Source: JBGQOJ01 sp052119585 (GTDB lineage: Bacteria; Pseudomonadota; Alphaproteobacteria; Rhodobacterales; Rhodobacteraceae). Taken from it: a stretch of 64,000 nucleotides of DNA. The notes under the pieces are model-generated. The model ran no database searches and had not been told where the DNA came from. It was given only the letters and a program-made list of their open reading frames with translations. The translations under genes were made by a program, and so were the position numbers. The stretch is from the NCBI RefSeq assembly GCF_052119585.1, contig NZ_JBGQOJ010000017.1, positions 5,508 through 69,507 of the forward strand. The letters are read 5' to 3'. Within the stretch, counting starts at the first letter, position 1, and each line of letters begins with the position of its first letter. Shown one piece after another: positions 51,548-60,997 of this stretch.

Positions 51548-52762
51548 ATGACTATTCTGACATCCACAAAGGGGCAGACCGGTCTGCCGCGCTATTTTTC
51601 GAACGTGTTCGACGTGGCGTCGAACATGGAAAACGGGCGGCTGGACATGCGCCTGCCCGATGGCCGCGTGTTTCGTGCCGAGGGGCGCAATCCCGGCCCC
51701 GTGGCAGAGCTGATTATCCTTAACCCCGAGATATTCGCGCGTTTGATCCGCGAGGGCGATCTGGGCTTTTGCGAGGCCTATATGGAGGGTGGATGGTGGG
51801 ATACGCCCGACCTTCAGGCGTTCATGGACCTGATCCACGCGGATAACGACGATATGTATGACGGTTTTCCGGGCATGGGGCTGGTGCGTTTTTACGAGCG
51901 GCTGCGGTTCTGGTGGCAGTCCAATTCGAAACGGCAGGCGAAAAAGAACATCAGCTATCACTACGATCTGGGGAATGATTTCTACGGGCTTTGGCTGGAC
52001 GGGACGATGACCTATTCGTCCGCCAGATTCGACACCGGACAGGAAAGCACCGAGGCCGCGCAGATCCTGAAATACGCCAGCATGGTCGATCAGATGGGCG
52101 TGCAGGCGGGTGATCATATTCTGGAAATCGGCTGCGGTTGGGGCGGTTTTGCCGAATACGCCGCAAAGGAACGCGGGCTTCGGGTGACCTGCCTGACCAT
52201 CAGCCAGCAGCAGCACGACTATGCCGTGGCGCGGATTGCCAAGGCAGGGCTGTCGGACCGTGTGACTATTAAGATGCAGGACTACCGCGACGAAAAGGGT
52301 CTGTATGACGGGATTGCCAGCATCGAGATGTTCGAGGCGGTCGGAGAAAAATACTGGCCGGTCTATTTCGACACCCTGCGGGCGCGGCTGAAACCGGGAA
52401 AGAATGCCACCCTGCAAATCATCACCGTGCAGGACGCGCGCTGGGAGGTTTACAAGCGCGGCCCTGATTTCATTCAGAAATACATCTTTCCGGGGGGGAT
52501 GCTGCCCAGCCCCAAGGCGCTGGTGGCAGAGGTTGAAAAGGCCGGGTTGCGGGTGCGCGGGTCGATCGAGTTCGGCGAGAGCTATTCGATCACGCTGCGC
52601 CGCTGGTGCGACACGTTCAACGAAAAGTGGGATCAGATCAGGGACATGGGCTTTGACGACCGGTTTCGCAGAATGTGGAATTTCTATCTGACCTCTTGCG
52701 CCGCGACCTTTCACAGCGGAAACTGTGATGTAACGCAAATAACGGTAACAAAGCCAAACTGA
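51548..52762 (+). CDS. cfa: Cyclopropane-fatty-acyl-phospholipid synthase family
   Basis: A 404-residue SAM-dependent methyltransferase acting on unsaturated fatty acids in membrane phospholipids. The SAM site is LEIGCGWGGFAEYAA. Other motifs are KKNISYHYDLGNDFYGLWLDGTMTYSSA, CLTISQQQHDYA, SIEMFEAVGEKYW, QKYIFPGGMLPS and the bicarbonate-site region near the C-terminus. The start at 51548 follows GGGAG. A trgA gene starts in the stop codon. A ring-forming or a different fatty-acid modification cannot be told apart by sequence here. Confidence 0.9.
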   Translation: MTILTSTKGQTGLPRYFSNVFDVASNMENGRLDMRLPDGRVFRAEGRNPGPVAELIILNPEIFARLIREGDLGFCEAYMEGGWWDTPDLQAFMDLIHADNDDMYDGFPGMGLVRFYERLRFWWQSNSKRQAKKNISYHYDLGNDFYGLWLDGTMTYSSARFDTGQESTEAAQILKYASMVDQMGVQAGDHILEIGCGWGGFAEYAAKERGLRVTCLTISQQQHDYAVARIAKAGLSDRVTIKMQDYRDEKGLYDGIASIEMFEAVGEKYWPVYFDTLRARLKPGKNATLQIITVQDARWEVYKRGPDFIQKYIFPGGMLPSPKALVAEVEKAGLRVRGSIEFGESYSITLRRWCDTFNEKWDQIRDMGFDDRFRRMWNFYLTSCAATFHSGNCDVTQITVTKPN

Positions 52763-53202
52763 TGCCAACCGCACCCCGTCTGATCGCCGCTGTCTGTCTT
52801 GCCTTCCTTGGCTGGTTCGTATCCGGCATGATCATTCCCTTGTTGCCCGATGGCACCAAGATCGGGATGTTCGTCTGGGTCAATACGGTCATCGGCGTGC
52901 TGGTCGGCTGGAAGATCATGGGGGCGCGTGTCGGGGCGGGCGGCAGGTCCGGTTTCGGGCTTGGCATGACCGGCATGGCGGCCCTGGTGTTCTGGGGGCT
53001 TCTGATCCACTCCCTGGTGGAAATGATCTATCAGTCGATGAAAATGAAATACGATGGGCCGATGGATGCGCTGGTCGGGATGATCGATATCTCCGTCGGA
53101 TTTGCGGGGGTCATGGCCACCCCCGCAGTGATCGGCACCCTTCTGGTGGGTGGTTTTCTGGCGGGTTGGCTGACCGAATGGTCGGGAAGACGCTGGTCCT
53201 GA
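52762..53202 (+). CDS. trgA: TrgA family membrane protein
   Basis: A 146-residue protein with four membrane segments (LIAAVCLAFLGWFVSGMIIP, FVWVNTVIGVLVGW, MAALVFWGLLIHSLVEM, GVMATPAVIGTLLVGGFLAGW). It is the TrgA protein of the Rhodobacter tellurite-resistance locus trgA-trgB-cysK, and the same three genes follow in order here. Its biochemical role is unknown. It starts within the cfa stop (TGATG). Confidence 0.88.
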   Translation: MPTAPRLIAAVCLAFLGWFVSGMIIPLLPDGTKIGMFVWVNTVIGVLVGWKIMGARVGAGGRSGFGLGMTGMAALVFWGLLIHSLVEMIYQSMKMKYDGPMDALVGMIDISVGFAGVMATPAVIGTLLVGGFLAGWLTEWSGRRWS

Positions 53203-53206
53203 AGTC

Positions 53207-54331
53207 ATGAAAAACCTGTTTTTCTACGGAACGCTTCGGTATCGGCCGTTGCTTGATCTTGTCTTGGGGGACGCGGGCGCCGCGCTGACGCTGACGCCCG
53301 CCACGCTGGACGATCACGCGGTCTATTGGGCCTCCGGTCAGTGCTTTCCGATGATCGTGCCCGCGCAGGGCGCGGTTGCACAGGGGCTTTTGGCCGAGGG
53401 TCTGACCGACGCGGCCATCGCGCGGTTGAATTTCTACGAGGGCGGTTTCGCCTATGACCTGCATGATTTGCAGGTGGGCGCAGGGGCGCGCACCGTCACC
53501 GCCGGTGTCTATATCCCGCAAGACGGGCATTGGACGGCGGGCCCCCTTTGGTCATTGACCGACTGGGCGACCCTATGGGGCGCGTTGACCCGATACGCCG
53601 CCACAGAGGTCATGAGCTATTACGGAACCAGACCACCCGAGGATGTGGCCCGCATGTTCCCGATGATCCGGTCCCGTGCAGCCAGCCGTGTGCGCGCCGA
53701 AACCGCGCCGATGGTGCGCGTACCGCCCCAGACCGCCACCGATGTCGAGGTTCTGGACATCACGCGCGGGCATGTGTCGTTCTTTGCGACCGACGAATAT
53801 CTGCTGCGCCACAAGACCATCGCGGGGGACACGACACCGCCTTTGCTGCGCACGGTCTTTGTGCATGTCGATGCGGTGATCGTGCTGCCCTACGACCCGC
53901 TGCGCGACCGCGTCTTGCTGGTCGAACAGTTCCGCCTTGGCCCCTTCGCGCGGGGCGACGCGGATTGCTGGATGCTGGAGGCCGTCGCGGGAATGGTGGA
54001 CGCAGGCGAGACGCCGGAAGAGGCCGCCATGCGAGAGATGCACGAAGAGGCCGGTGTCACGCCGCTTCGCCTGATCCGGCACGCCGCCTGCTATCCGACG
54101 CCCGGCGCGGATACCGAATTCCATACGCATTACATCGCGATCTGCGATTTGCCCGACGGGCACCACAGCGCAGGCGGACTGGACAGCGAACACGAGGATC
54201 TGCGCCTGCATGTTTTGTCCTTCGATGCCTTGATGGATATGCTGGCGCAAGGCATGCTCAGAAATGCGCCGCTGATCCTTGCGGTGCAGGCGCTTGCACG
54301 GATGCGTGACCCGTTGCGGCTGGATGCTTGA
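53207..54331 (+). CDS. trgB: TrgB: gamma-glutamylcyclotransferase-NUDIX fusion
   Basis: A 374-residue two-domain protein. Residues 1-150 form a gamma-glutamylcyclotransferase-like (AIG2) domain starting MKNLFFYGTLRYRPLL. Residues 170-350 form a NUDIX hydrolase with ALEAVAGMVDAGETPEEAAMREMHEEAG-type motif (here EAVAGMVDAGETPEEAAMRE then MHEEAGV), resembling ADP-ribose pyrophosphatases. In Rhodobacter the trgAB genes raise tellurite resistance. The link to cysK suggests thiol or glutathione metabolism, which is inference. Only 4 bases separate it from trgA. Confidence 0.9.
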   Translation: MKNLFFYGTLRYRPLLDLVLGDAGAALTLTPATLDDHAVYWASGQCFPMIVPAQGAVAQGLLAEGLTDAAIARLNFYEGGFAYDLHDLQVGAGARTVTAGVYIPQDGHWTAGPLWSLTDWATLWGALTRYAATEVMSYYGTRPPEDVARMFPMIRSRAASRVRAETAPMVRVPPQTATDVEVLDITRGHVSFFATDEYLLRHKTIAGDTTPPLLRTVFVHVDAVIVLPYDPLRDRVLLVEQFRLGPFARGDADCWMLEAVAGMVDAGETPEEAAMREMHEEAGVTPLRLIRHAACYPTPGADTEFHTHYIAICDLPDGHHSAGGLDSEHEDLRLHVLSFDALMDMLAQGMLRNAPLILAVQALARMRDPLRLDA

Positions 54332-54387
54332 GTTCGGCCCCGCCGCCGCCTAAACAAGACGAAAGAATTCGAAAGGGCCCGCAGATC

Positions 54388-55422
54388 ATGACCTATAAAA
54401 ACCTCGCTGACGCCATTGGCCACACACCGCTGATCCGCCTGAACAAGGCCAGCGACGAGACCGGATGCGAGATTCTGGGCAAGGCCGAGTTCCTGAACCC
54501 CGGCCAGTCGGTCAAGGACCGCGCGGCGCTTTTCATCATCCGCGACGCGGTCGCCCGCGGGCAGCTGAAACCGGGCGGCACCATTGTCGAAGGGACGGCG
54601 GGGAACACCGGCATCGGTCTGGCGCTTGTCGGCGCGTCGATGGGGTTCAAAACGGTTATCGTCATTCCCGAAACCCAAAGTCAGGAAAAGAAGGACATGC
54701 TGCGCCTTGCCGGGGCCGAACTGGTTCAGGTGCCCGCAGCGCCCTATAAAAACCCCAACAACTATGTGCGCTATTCGGAACGGCTGGCGAAAAAACTTGC
54801 CCTGACCGAACCCAACGGCGCGATCTGGGCAAACCAGTTCGACAATGTCGCGAACCGTCAGGCGCATGTGGAAACCACCGGCCCCGAGATATGGGAACAG
54901 ACCGACGGCAAGGTCGACGGCTTTATCTGCTCTGTCGGTTCGGGCGGCACTTTGGCCGGTGTGGCAGAGGCGCTGCGGGCGAAATCGGACACCGTCAAGA
55001 TCGGTCTGGCCGATCCCGAAGGGGCCGCACTTTATCATTATTATGCCGATGGAGAGTTGAAATCCGAAGGAACGTCGATCACTGAGGGCATCGGGCAGGG
55101 GCGTATCACCGCCAACCTTGAAGGGCTGACCGTCGATTACCCCTATATGATCCCCGACGCAGAGGCGCTGCCGATTGTGTTTGATCTGCTCGAGGACGAG
55201 GGGCTGGTGCTGGGCGGGTCTTCGGGCATCAACATCGCCGGAGCCATTCGCATGGCGCGGGACATGGGGCCGGGCCATACGATTGTGACGATCCTGTGCG
55301 ACTACGGCTCGCGTTATCAGTCAAAGCTGTTCAATCCCGAATTCCTGAGGGAAAAGGGCCTGCCGGTGCCTCAATGGCTGGACGCGGAACCCCGCCATAT
55401 CCCAGCCGTTTTCGAGAACTGA
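54388..55422 (+). CDS. cysK: Cysteine synthase A
   Basis: A PLP enzyme joining O-acetylserine and sulfide to cysteine, 344 residues. The PLP lysine is K43 in NPGQSVKDRAA. Other motifs are GTAGNTGIGLALVGASMG, the phosphate loop CSVGSGGTLAGV and GLVLGGSSGIN. The start at 54388 gives the standard N-terminus MTYKNLADAIGHTPLIRL. It is third in a trgA-trgB-cysK series and overlaps the channel gene by one base. Confidence 0.95.
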   Translation: MTYKNLADAIGHTPLIRLNKASDETGCEILGKAEFLNPGQSVKDRAALFIIRDAVARGQLKPGGTIVEGTAGNTGIGLALVGASMGFKTVIVIPETQSQEKKDMLRLAGAELVQVPAAPYKNPNNYVRYSERLAKKLALTEPNGAIWANQFDNVANRQAHVETTGPEIWEQTDGKVDGFICSVGSGGTLAGVAEALRAKSDTVKIGLADPEGAALYHYYADGELKSEGTSITEGIGQGRITANLEGLTVDYPYMIPDAEALPIVFDLLEDEGLVLGGSSGINIAGAIRMARDMGPGHTIVTILCDYGSRYQSKLFNPEFLREKGLPVPQWLDAEPRHIPAVFEN

Positions 55423-57761
55423 TGGGACTCCTGCGGCTTCTTCTGGTCTGTGCCCTTGCTGTTTTCACAATGGCAGGGGCGGGCGGAATTCCCGGCGCCT
55501 ATGCGCAGGAGCAGGAGCTGCCGAATTATACCGAATGGCAGAAATACGCGGCAGCCGCCGAGAAGACGATTGTAAGCGGCACGGCATCGAATGGCGAACT
55601 GGAGGTGCTTCGGGCGGAAATCGCCAAGTGGCGCGAAAAGTTTCTGGCGGCGGAAAAGACCAACGCCGACCGCATCGCGACCCTGAAATCACAGATCGCG
55701 GCCTTGGGGGCGGTGCCTGCTGAAGGCCCCACCGAAACACCGGACATCGCGGCGCGGCGCAAGGACCTGAACGAACAGCTTGCGCGGTTGCAGGAACCGG
55801 TCATTGCCGCCGACGAGGCCTATACGCAGGCAAACGGCATGATCGGCGAGATCGACAGGATCATTCGCGAACGGCAGGCGACAGAGCTGTTGCAGCTTGG
55901 GCCGTCGCCGTTATCGCCCTCGGGCTGGACCGAAGCCGCCGTTGCATTGGCAAGTTCCGTCACGATCATGACCGAAGAGGTTGTCGAGGCGCTGGAAAGC
56001 CCCGCCAAGCAAACCGATTTCCGAGACACTTTGCCAAAGACGCTGGGCTATCTGCTGATCGCGCTGATCCTTTTGTTGCGCAGCCGCAAGTGGATGGAAA
56101 ACCTGTCGATGCGGATGATGGCGCGGGACACGTCCAGTGGCCATAGCGTGTCCGGTTTCTTTCTGTCGCTGGGGCAAATCGTGGTTCCGATGGTCGGTGT
56201 CTATGCTTTGGTCAGCGCGGTCCGGACCACGGATCTGTTCGGCAATCAAAGCGAGGCGGTTCTTAAAATCCTGCCGGTCGCCAGTTTCGCCGTGCTTCTG
56301 GCGCGGTGGTTGGGCGGGCAGGTCTTTGCAAAGGGCGACGGGCGCGCAGCGCTTCTGACGCTGCCGCGCGAGAACCGTAAGGAGGGGCGGCTTTACGCCT
56401 CGTTGATTGGTGTTCTGATCGGCACCAGCATGATTGCGCAACGCATGTTGCCAGAGGGTATTTCCGAGGCCGCGACCGTTGTCGTGAACTTTCCCTTCCT
56501 TGTCCTTGTCGGGTTGATGCTGTTCCGCATCGGGCAATTGATGCGGTCGTATTCGCGCGGAGACACCGACGCAAACGCGGACCAGCCCTATCGCAACAAG
56601 CTGATCAGCGGTCTGGGGCAGGCGGTCATGGCTGTCGGCATCGGCGGGCCATTGCTGGCGGCGATCGGGTATTACACGGCGGCGACCTCTATGGTGGTGC
56701 CGACGGTGACGACGCTGGCGATGATTGCCATTCTGGCGCTGTTGCAGCGGATGCTGGTGGATCTTTACGGGATCATCACGCGCCGGACGGACAATGTCGC
56801 GGACTCGCTGGTGCCGTTCCTGATCGGGTTCGTTCTGATCCTTGTGGCCTTTCCCCTGTTCGCGTTGATCTGGGGCGCAAGGGTGGCCGACCTGACAGAG
56901 GTCTGGACCCGGTTCCGCGAGGGATTCACCTTTGGCCAGACGCGGATTTCGCCGACGGATTTCATCACTTTCGCCGCAGTTTTTGCCTTTGGCTATACGC
57001 TGACCCGCTTTGTTCAGGGCGTCCTGCGCACCACGGTTCTGCCCAAGACCCAAATCGACACCGGCGGGCGCAACGCCATCGTGTCGGGGACCGGGTATAT
57101 CGGGATATTCGCCGCCGCGCTGATGGCGATTACGACCGCCGGCATCGACCTGTCGTCGCTTGCGATTGTCGCGGGTGCGCTGTCGGTCGGTATCGGGTTC
57201 GGCCTTCAGAATATCGTTTCGAATTTTGTGTCGGGCATCATCCTCTTGATCGAGCGGCCGATTTCCGAAGGGGACTGGATCGAGGTTGGCGGCCAGATGG
57301 GCTATGTGCGTGACATTTCTGTCCGCTCGACGCGGATCGAGACGTTTGACCGCACCGACGTGATCGTGCCCAACGCCGATCTTGTGTCCGGCGTGGTCAC
57401 CAACTGGACGCGCGGAAACCTGACGGGCCGTGCGATAATTCCCGTGGGCGTGGCTTACGGGACCGACACCAAAAAAGTCGAGGCCATCCTGCGCGACATC
57501 ATCGAGGCGCATCCGATGGTGTCCCTCAACCCGCCACCCAATGTGTTTTTCATCGCCTTTGGCGCGGATTCCCTGAACTTCGAAATCCGCGCGATCCTGC
57601 GGGACGTGAATTGGATCGTCGCCGTGAAATCCGACATAAACCACGAGATCGCGGCGCGGTTCGCGGCCGAGGGGATCGAGATACCATTCGCGCAGCGCGA
57701 CATCTGGATCCGCAACCCCGAGGCTTTGACCGGCACGCCGAAAAAGGATGTTGCCGAATGA
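55422..57761 (+). CDS. Mechanosensitive channel, DUF3772-MscS type
   Basis: A 779-residue exported/inner-membrane protein. It has a signal peptide (to about residue 27, AYAQEQ), a periplasmic coiled-coil DUF3772 region (about 30-190), about ten membrane segments, and a C-terminal MscS core: pore-lining helix with GALSVGIGFGLQNIVSNFVSGIILLIERPI, beta domain EGDWIEVGGQMGYVRDISVRSTRIETFDRTDVIVPN. It releases solutes on hypo-osmotic shock. The first codon shares one base with the cysK stop. Confidence 0.92.
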   Translation: MGLLRLLLVCALAVFTMAGAGGIPGAYAQEQELPNYTEWQKYAAAAEKTIVSGTASNGELEVLRAEIAKWREKFLAAEKTNADRIATLKSQIAALGAVPAEGPTETPDIAARRKDLNEQLARLQEPVIAADEAYTQANGMIGEIDRIIRERQATELLQLGPSPLSPSGWTEAAVALASSVTIMTEEVVEALESPAKQTDFRDTLPKTLGYLLIALILLLRSRKWMENLSMRMMARDTSSGHSVSGFFLSLGQIVVPMVGVYALVSAVRTTDLFGNQSEAVLKILPVASFAVLLARWLGGQVFAKGDGRAALLTLPRENRKEGRLYASLIGVLIGTSMIAQRMLPEGISEAATVVVNFPFLVLVGLMLFRIGQLMRSYSRGDTDANADQPYRNKLISGLGQAVMAVGIGGPLLAAIGYYTAATSMVVPTVTTLAMIAILALLQRMLVDLYGIITRRTDNVADSLVPFLIGFVLILVAFPLFALIWGARVADLTEVWTRFREGFTFGQTRISPTDFITFAAVFAFGYTLTRFVQGVLRTTVLPKTQIDTGGRNAIVSGTGYIGIFAAALMAITTAGIDLSSLAIVAGALSVGIGFGLQNIVSNFVSGIILLIERPISEGDWIEVGGQMGYVRDISVRSTRIETFDRTDVIVPNADLVSGVVTNWTRGNLTGRAIIPVGVAYGTDTKKVEAILRDIIEAHPMVSLNPPPNVFFIAFGADSLNFEIRAILRDVNWIVAVKSDINHEIAARFAAEGIEIPFAQRDIWIRNPEALTGTPKKDVAE

Positions 57762-58477
57762 CAGAGCCGCTGTTCCGCGCCGATGCCTACCTCAAATCCG
57801 CCGACGCCAAAGTGCTTGCCCTGACGCAAGAGGGCGGCGTGGTGCTCGACCGTTCGATCTTTTACCCGACGGGGGGTGGCCAGCCCGGCGACAGCGGCAC
57901 GTTGACCTGGGCGGGCGGGCGGTTGGAAATCGCGACGACGATCAAGGGCGAGGGCGCGCAGATCATCCTCGTCCCCGGAGAGCCCGCAGCCCTGCCGCAG
58001 GTTGGCACAACCGTCAGGCAGAACCTGGATTGGGACCGGCGCTATCGCCTGATGCGCGTCCATACCGCGCTGCATCTGCTGTCCGTGGTGATTCCCCTTC
58101 CGGTGTCGGGCGGATCTATCGGAACCGAAAAGGGCAGGCTTGATTTTGACATGCCCGACGCGCCCGAAGACAAGGATGCGCTGGAGGCCGCGTTGAACGA
58201 CCTGATCGACCGCGATCTGGCCGTGACGGATGACTGGATCACCGACGCAGAGCTTCTGGCCGACCCGTCGATCGTCAAGACGATGTCGGTCATGCCGCCA
58301 ACGGGGCAAGGCCGCGTGCGGCTTGTGCGGATCGGATTTGGCAAGGGCCAGATCGACCTTCAGCCCTGCGGCGGCACCCATGTCGCGCGCACCTCGGAAA
58401 TAGGCCGGGTGATGCTGGGGAAGGTCGAAAAGAAGGGCCGGCAGAACCGTCGTGTCAGTTTGATCCTGGACAACTAG
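57758..58477 (+). CDS. Alanyl-tRNA editing protein (AlaX)
   Basis: A 239-residue free-standing editing domain that hydrolyses mischarged Ser- or Gly-tRNA(Ala). The zinc ligands are HTALHLL (HxxxH) and the CGGTHVARTSEIG segment. The N-terminal beta-barrel half has FYPTGGGQPGDSGTL. It overlaps the mscS-like gene (ATGA). tRNA-Ser lies 58 bases downstream, a positional coincidence rather than a known link. Confidence 0.93.
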   Translation: MTEPLFRADAYLKSADAKVLALTQEGGVVLDRSIFYPTGGGQPGDSGTLTWAGGRLEIATTIKGEGAQIILVPGEPAALPQVGTTVRQNLDWDRRYRLMRVHTALHLLSVVIPLPVSGGSIGTEKGRLDFDMPDAPEDKDALEAALNDLIDRDLAVTDDWITDAELLADPSIVKTMSVMPPTGQGRVRLVRIGFGKGQIDLQPCGGTHVARTSEIGRVMLGKVEKKGRQNRRVSLILDN

Positions 58478-58535
58478 GAAAAGTGCAATCGACCCCTTGC
58501 AAGCGACTGGAATTCAAGGGTAGAACGCGCCCAAC

Positions 58536-58625
58536 GGACAGGTGGCCGAGTGGTCGAAGGCGCACGCCTGGAAAGTGTGTAGGCGGGGAACCGTCTCCAG
58601 GGTTCGAATCCCTGTCTGTCCGCCA
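58536..58625 (+). tRNA. tRNA-Ser (anticodon GGA)
   Basis: A 90-base type II tRNA. The acceptor stem GGACAGG pairs with TCTGTCC, discriminator G, and CCA is encoded at 58623-58625. D-arm TGGCCGAGTGG, anticodon loop CCTGGAAAG (anticodon GGA), a long variable arm and T-arm GGTTCGAATCC are all present. Its 3' end is the probable attachment site for the integrase-bearing island to the right. Confidence 0.97.
58600..58625. other. Probable attachment site (left), tRNA-Ser 3' end
   Basis: The T-arm and acceptor 3' half (GGTTCGAATCC to CCGCCA) directly border AT-rich DNA and an integrase gene. No second copy was found to 64000, so the right junction lies outside the window or has decayed. Confidence 0.6.
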
Positions 58626-58819
58626 CTTCACCCAGATCAAAAATTACTTAATAGTTTGTTTTAAATAGATATTTCATATTTTTTGGACCGAACATCTTGC
58701 GATCTTGCAGTTTTTGCGATACATTTTGCTATACAAATTGCATTACATACCGCTTGTGTGGATACGAGAAGACGTGCAAGTCTTGGCGTTAGAAAAGCGA
58801 TTGAGCGAAGCGAGAAAGT

Positions 58820-60091
58820 TTGATGATAAAGCCACGGGGCAAAATCCTTTACTTTTATAAGCGTGTTCCCAAACGCTATGAGGCTGTGGAAGACCGAAAA
58901 TTTGTATGGGTCAGCATGAAGACGGACTCCCCGGCGCTTGCCAAAAGCAAGGGACACGCGGTTTGGGAGCAGATGATCGAGGGCTGGGAAGCCAAGCTTG
59001 CAGGCGATACGAGTGATGCGGAAACCCGCTTTGAGGCGGCACGCAATTTAGCTAAAATCCGCGGCTTTCGGTATCTGGATGCTGCGGCCGTTGCGAAACT
59101 CCCCCTGGAGCAGTTGCTGCAACGCACTGATGCAATTCCGGTAAAAAATGGACGTATCGACCTCAAAGTGGCCAAAGCGCTCCTTGGAGGCGCGGGGCAG
59201 CCTGTGATTACGGTTTCGCGGGCGCTTGATCTGTTCTGGACGCTGGCTAGCGACAAGACGCTCGGAAAATCTCCGGACCAGCTGCGCCGTTGGACGAACC
59301 CGTTCGTCAAGGCAGTCAATAATTTCGTTAATGTTATCGGCGACAAACCAATCGGTGAGATCAGCGGTGACGACATGCTTGATTTCAGGCAATGGTGGTT
59401 GGAGCGCCTGGAGGTCGAAGGCCTGACGCCCAACTCGGCCAACAAGGATCTTGTCCATTTCGGAACTGTTCTGAAAACCGTCAACAACTTGAAGCGCCTC
59501 GGCCTGATGCTTCCGTTGTCCGGACTTTCGGTTAAGGAAGCTGAAGCGAAGCAGAGACCACCGTTTTCGACGAATTGGATCAGGGACAAGCTTCTGGCGC
59601 CCCGCGCGCTTGATGGTCTCAATTCCGAGGCCCGCTGTATCCTGCTCGGAATGATTAATACCGGTTATCGACCGAGTGAAGGGGCCGCGCTGCGAGCTGC
59701 GCAAATCCGGCTCGACACAAACGTGCCCCATATTTCGATCGAACCAATTGGGCGCCAACTCAAGAGCGCGAATGCTCGACGGGTAATTCCGTTGGTTGGG
59801 GTTAGTCTCGAGGCGTTTGTCGCCTTTCCTGACGGCTTCCCTAGATATGCAGTCAATTCCGCAGGATTGTCGGCAACGGTGAACAAATTCCTTCGCGAGA
59901 ACGGATTGATGGAGACGCCAGCGCATACCCTTTATTCGTTACGCCACAGTTTTGAGGACCGGATGCTGGAGGCCAAGATTGATGAGCGGATCAGATGCGA
60001 TGTGTTTGGCCACAGCCTTCAGCGAGAGCGGTATGGCAAGGGGGCGTCCCTGCAGCATCTGCATGAGGTGTTTCAAGCTCTGGCATTGTGA
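58820..60091 (+). CDS. Tyrosine site-specific integrase
   Basis: A 423-residue integrase with a DUF6538-type N-terminus (ILYFYKRVPKRY), a SAM-like binding domain around residues 130-230, and a catalytic domain with R in NTGYRPSEGAAL, LYSLRHSFEDRML (H-x-x-R), FGHSLQ and the tyrosine in RERYGKGASLQ. It starts 195 bases after the tRNA-Ser and points away from it. This is a typical island integrase. An AT-rich leader (58640-58760) precedes it, with TATACA at 58730 among possible -10 boxes. Confidence 0.92.
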   Translation: MMIKPRGKILYFYKRVPKRYEAVEDRKFVWVSMKTDSPALAKSKGHAVWEQMIEGWEAKLAGDTSDAETRFEAARNLAKIRGFRYLDAAAVAKLPLEQLLQRTDAIPVKNGRIDLKVAKALLGGAGQPVITVSRALDLFWTLASDKTLGKSPDQLRRWTNPFVKAVNNFVNVIGDKPIGEISGDDMLDFRQWWLERLEVEGLTPNSANKDLVHFGTVLKTVNNLKRLGLMLPLSGLSVKEAEAKQRPPFSTNWIRDKLLAPRALDGLNSEARCILLGMINTGYRPSEGAALRAAQIRLDTNVPHISIEPIGRQLKSANARRVIPLVGVSLEAFVAFPDGFPRYAVNSAGLSATVNKFLRENGLMETPAHTLYSLRHSFEDRMLEAKIDERIRCDVFGHSLQRERYGKGASLQHLHEVFQALAL

Positions 60092-60258
60092 AGGGCCGCG
60101 ATTGAGCGCGCACGGCTCAAGTCGTCATCCATCGTTTTTGTTGCTGCTATTTCTGCCTCGAGCCTGATGAAAACAGGCATGTAGACCTCATCTTCAAGCA
60201 CCAGCTTGGCGACCTTGGCAATGGCAATTCGCAGTCGTTCCGGATCAGATTTCGCCAT
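60073..60258 (-). CDS. Small hypothetical protein of the island
   Basis: A 61-residue hydrophilic helical protein beginning MAKSDPERLRIAIAKVAKLV and ending SIAALHNARA; a GTG start at 60285 would add nine residues. It overlaps the convergent integrase 3' end by 19 bases. I recall similar small proteins beside integrases of this type, but no function is known. It could be an excisionase-like factor, which is speculation. Confidence 0.55.
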   Translation of the reverse strand: MAKSDPERLRIAIAKVAKLVLEDEVYMPVFIRLEAEIAATKTMDDDLSRARSIAALHNARA

Positions 60259-60367
60259 TGGTGTGCCGCCTTGTTCTGTTGACACAGTTCCTTATAGCAA
60301 GAATTTCGAGGGATGCGTGTTTTTGACGCAAATTAATTTAAAAATCTGTCAGAAGCCGGAAAACCTG

Positions 60368-60398
60368 ATTGTGCTATGCCGATTTTAAGGTGGTATAG
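60368..60398 (+). promoter_or_regulatory. Candidate promoter of the SH3-domain gene
   Basis: TTGTGC (60368-60373) and TATAGC (60393-60398) with a 19-base spacer, 26 bases before the ATG. The spacer is longer than the ideal 17. Confidence 0.3.
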
Positions 60399-60423
60399 CC
60401 GACGTAGAAAACAGGAGAAAGCA

Positions 60424-60726
60424 ATGCGCAGAGACATCTTTGTCGCGCTGGCGATCATAGTGCTGGGAGCCGTATTGGGTGCTGAACCTGCAACGGCGGC
60501 CTCGCTCGGACGCTACGAGGTCTTTGGCGTCGAGGGCGATGACATGCTGAAAATGCGCGCGGGCCCCGGAATCGGCTATATTGTGATCGTTGGTCTTCCG
60601 AACGGAACAGTCTTACGCGTGCGCAGCTGCGAGCAGACCGGTGGCACCCGCTGGTGCAGCGTTTCGTTAGATCGGGCGCGTGGGCTTAAGGGATACGTCT
60701 CCTGGGCATACCTGCGCAAAATGTAA
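60424..60726 (+). CDS. Exported SH3-domain protein
   Basis: A 100-residue protein with a signal peptide (hydrophobic to about residue 24, PATAASLG) and one bacterial SH3 domain: LKMRAGPGIGYIVIVGLPNGT, RSCEQTGGTRWCSVSL, GYVSWAYLRKM. The two cysteines may form a disulfide. Such domains bind peptidoglycan or cell-wall peptides in the periplasm. GGAG lies eight bases before the ATG. It is probably island cargo. Confidence 0.85.
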   Translation: MRRDIFVALAIIVLGAVLGAEPATAASLGRYEVFGVEGDDMLKMRAGPGIGYIVIVGLPNGTVLRVRSCEQTGGTRWCSVSLDRARGLKGYVSWAYLRKM

Positions 60727-60997
60727 AGCAGCGACCATGAAAACCGTAAGTTTGGCACTGCCCGGTCGATAGGTTTAACAGTAGGCACCTGCTCGGCCCG
60801 ATCGGGAATATCCCGACAGCCGAGTCAGAACAGAACTACTATCCACAGCGCGACGTGCTCGATATGGTCTCGTGAAATGAAGCTATTGGTCTCCGCCAAA
60901 CTTGGGGCGATCGAGCCGCCAGGACTGTGAAATTCCATAATCTGAAAAGCTGAAAGACCCACCGCATCCTCTCCGAATTCCAGTTAGGCTGACCCGA
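60727..60997. other. Intergenic stretch in the island
   Basis: No gene or RNA recognised in about 270 bases. It contains only a weak inverted repeat around 60800 (CCCGATCGGGAATATCCCG). Confidence 0.4.

Noticed and set aside
55911..57644. 577-residue minus-strand frame
   Set aside because: Antisense to the MscS-type channel; His/Asp/Arg-rich shadow.
58483..58668. 61-residue frame across the tRNA
   Set aside because: Overlaps tRNA-Ser completely; not coding.
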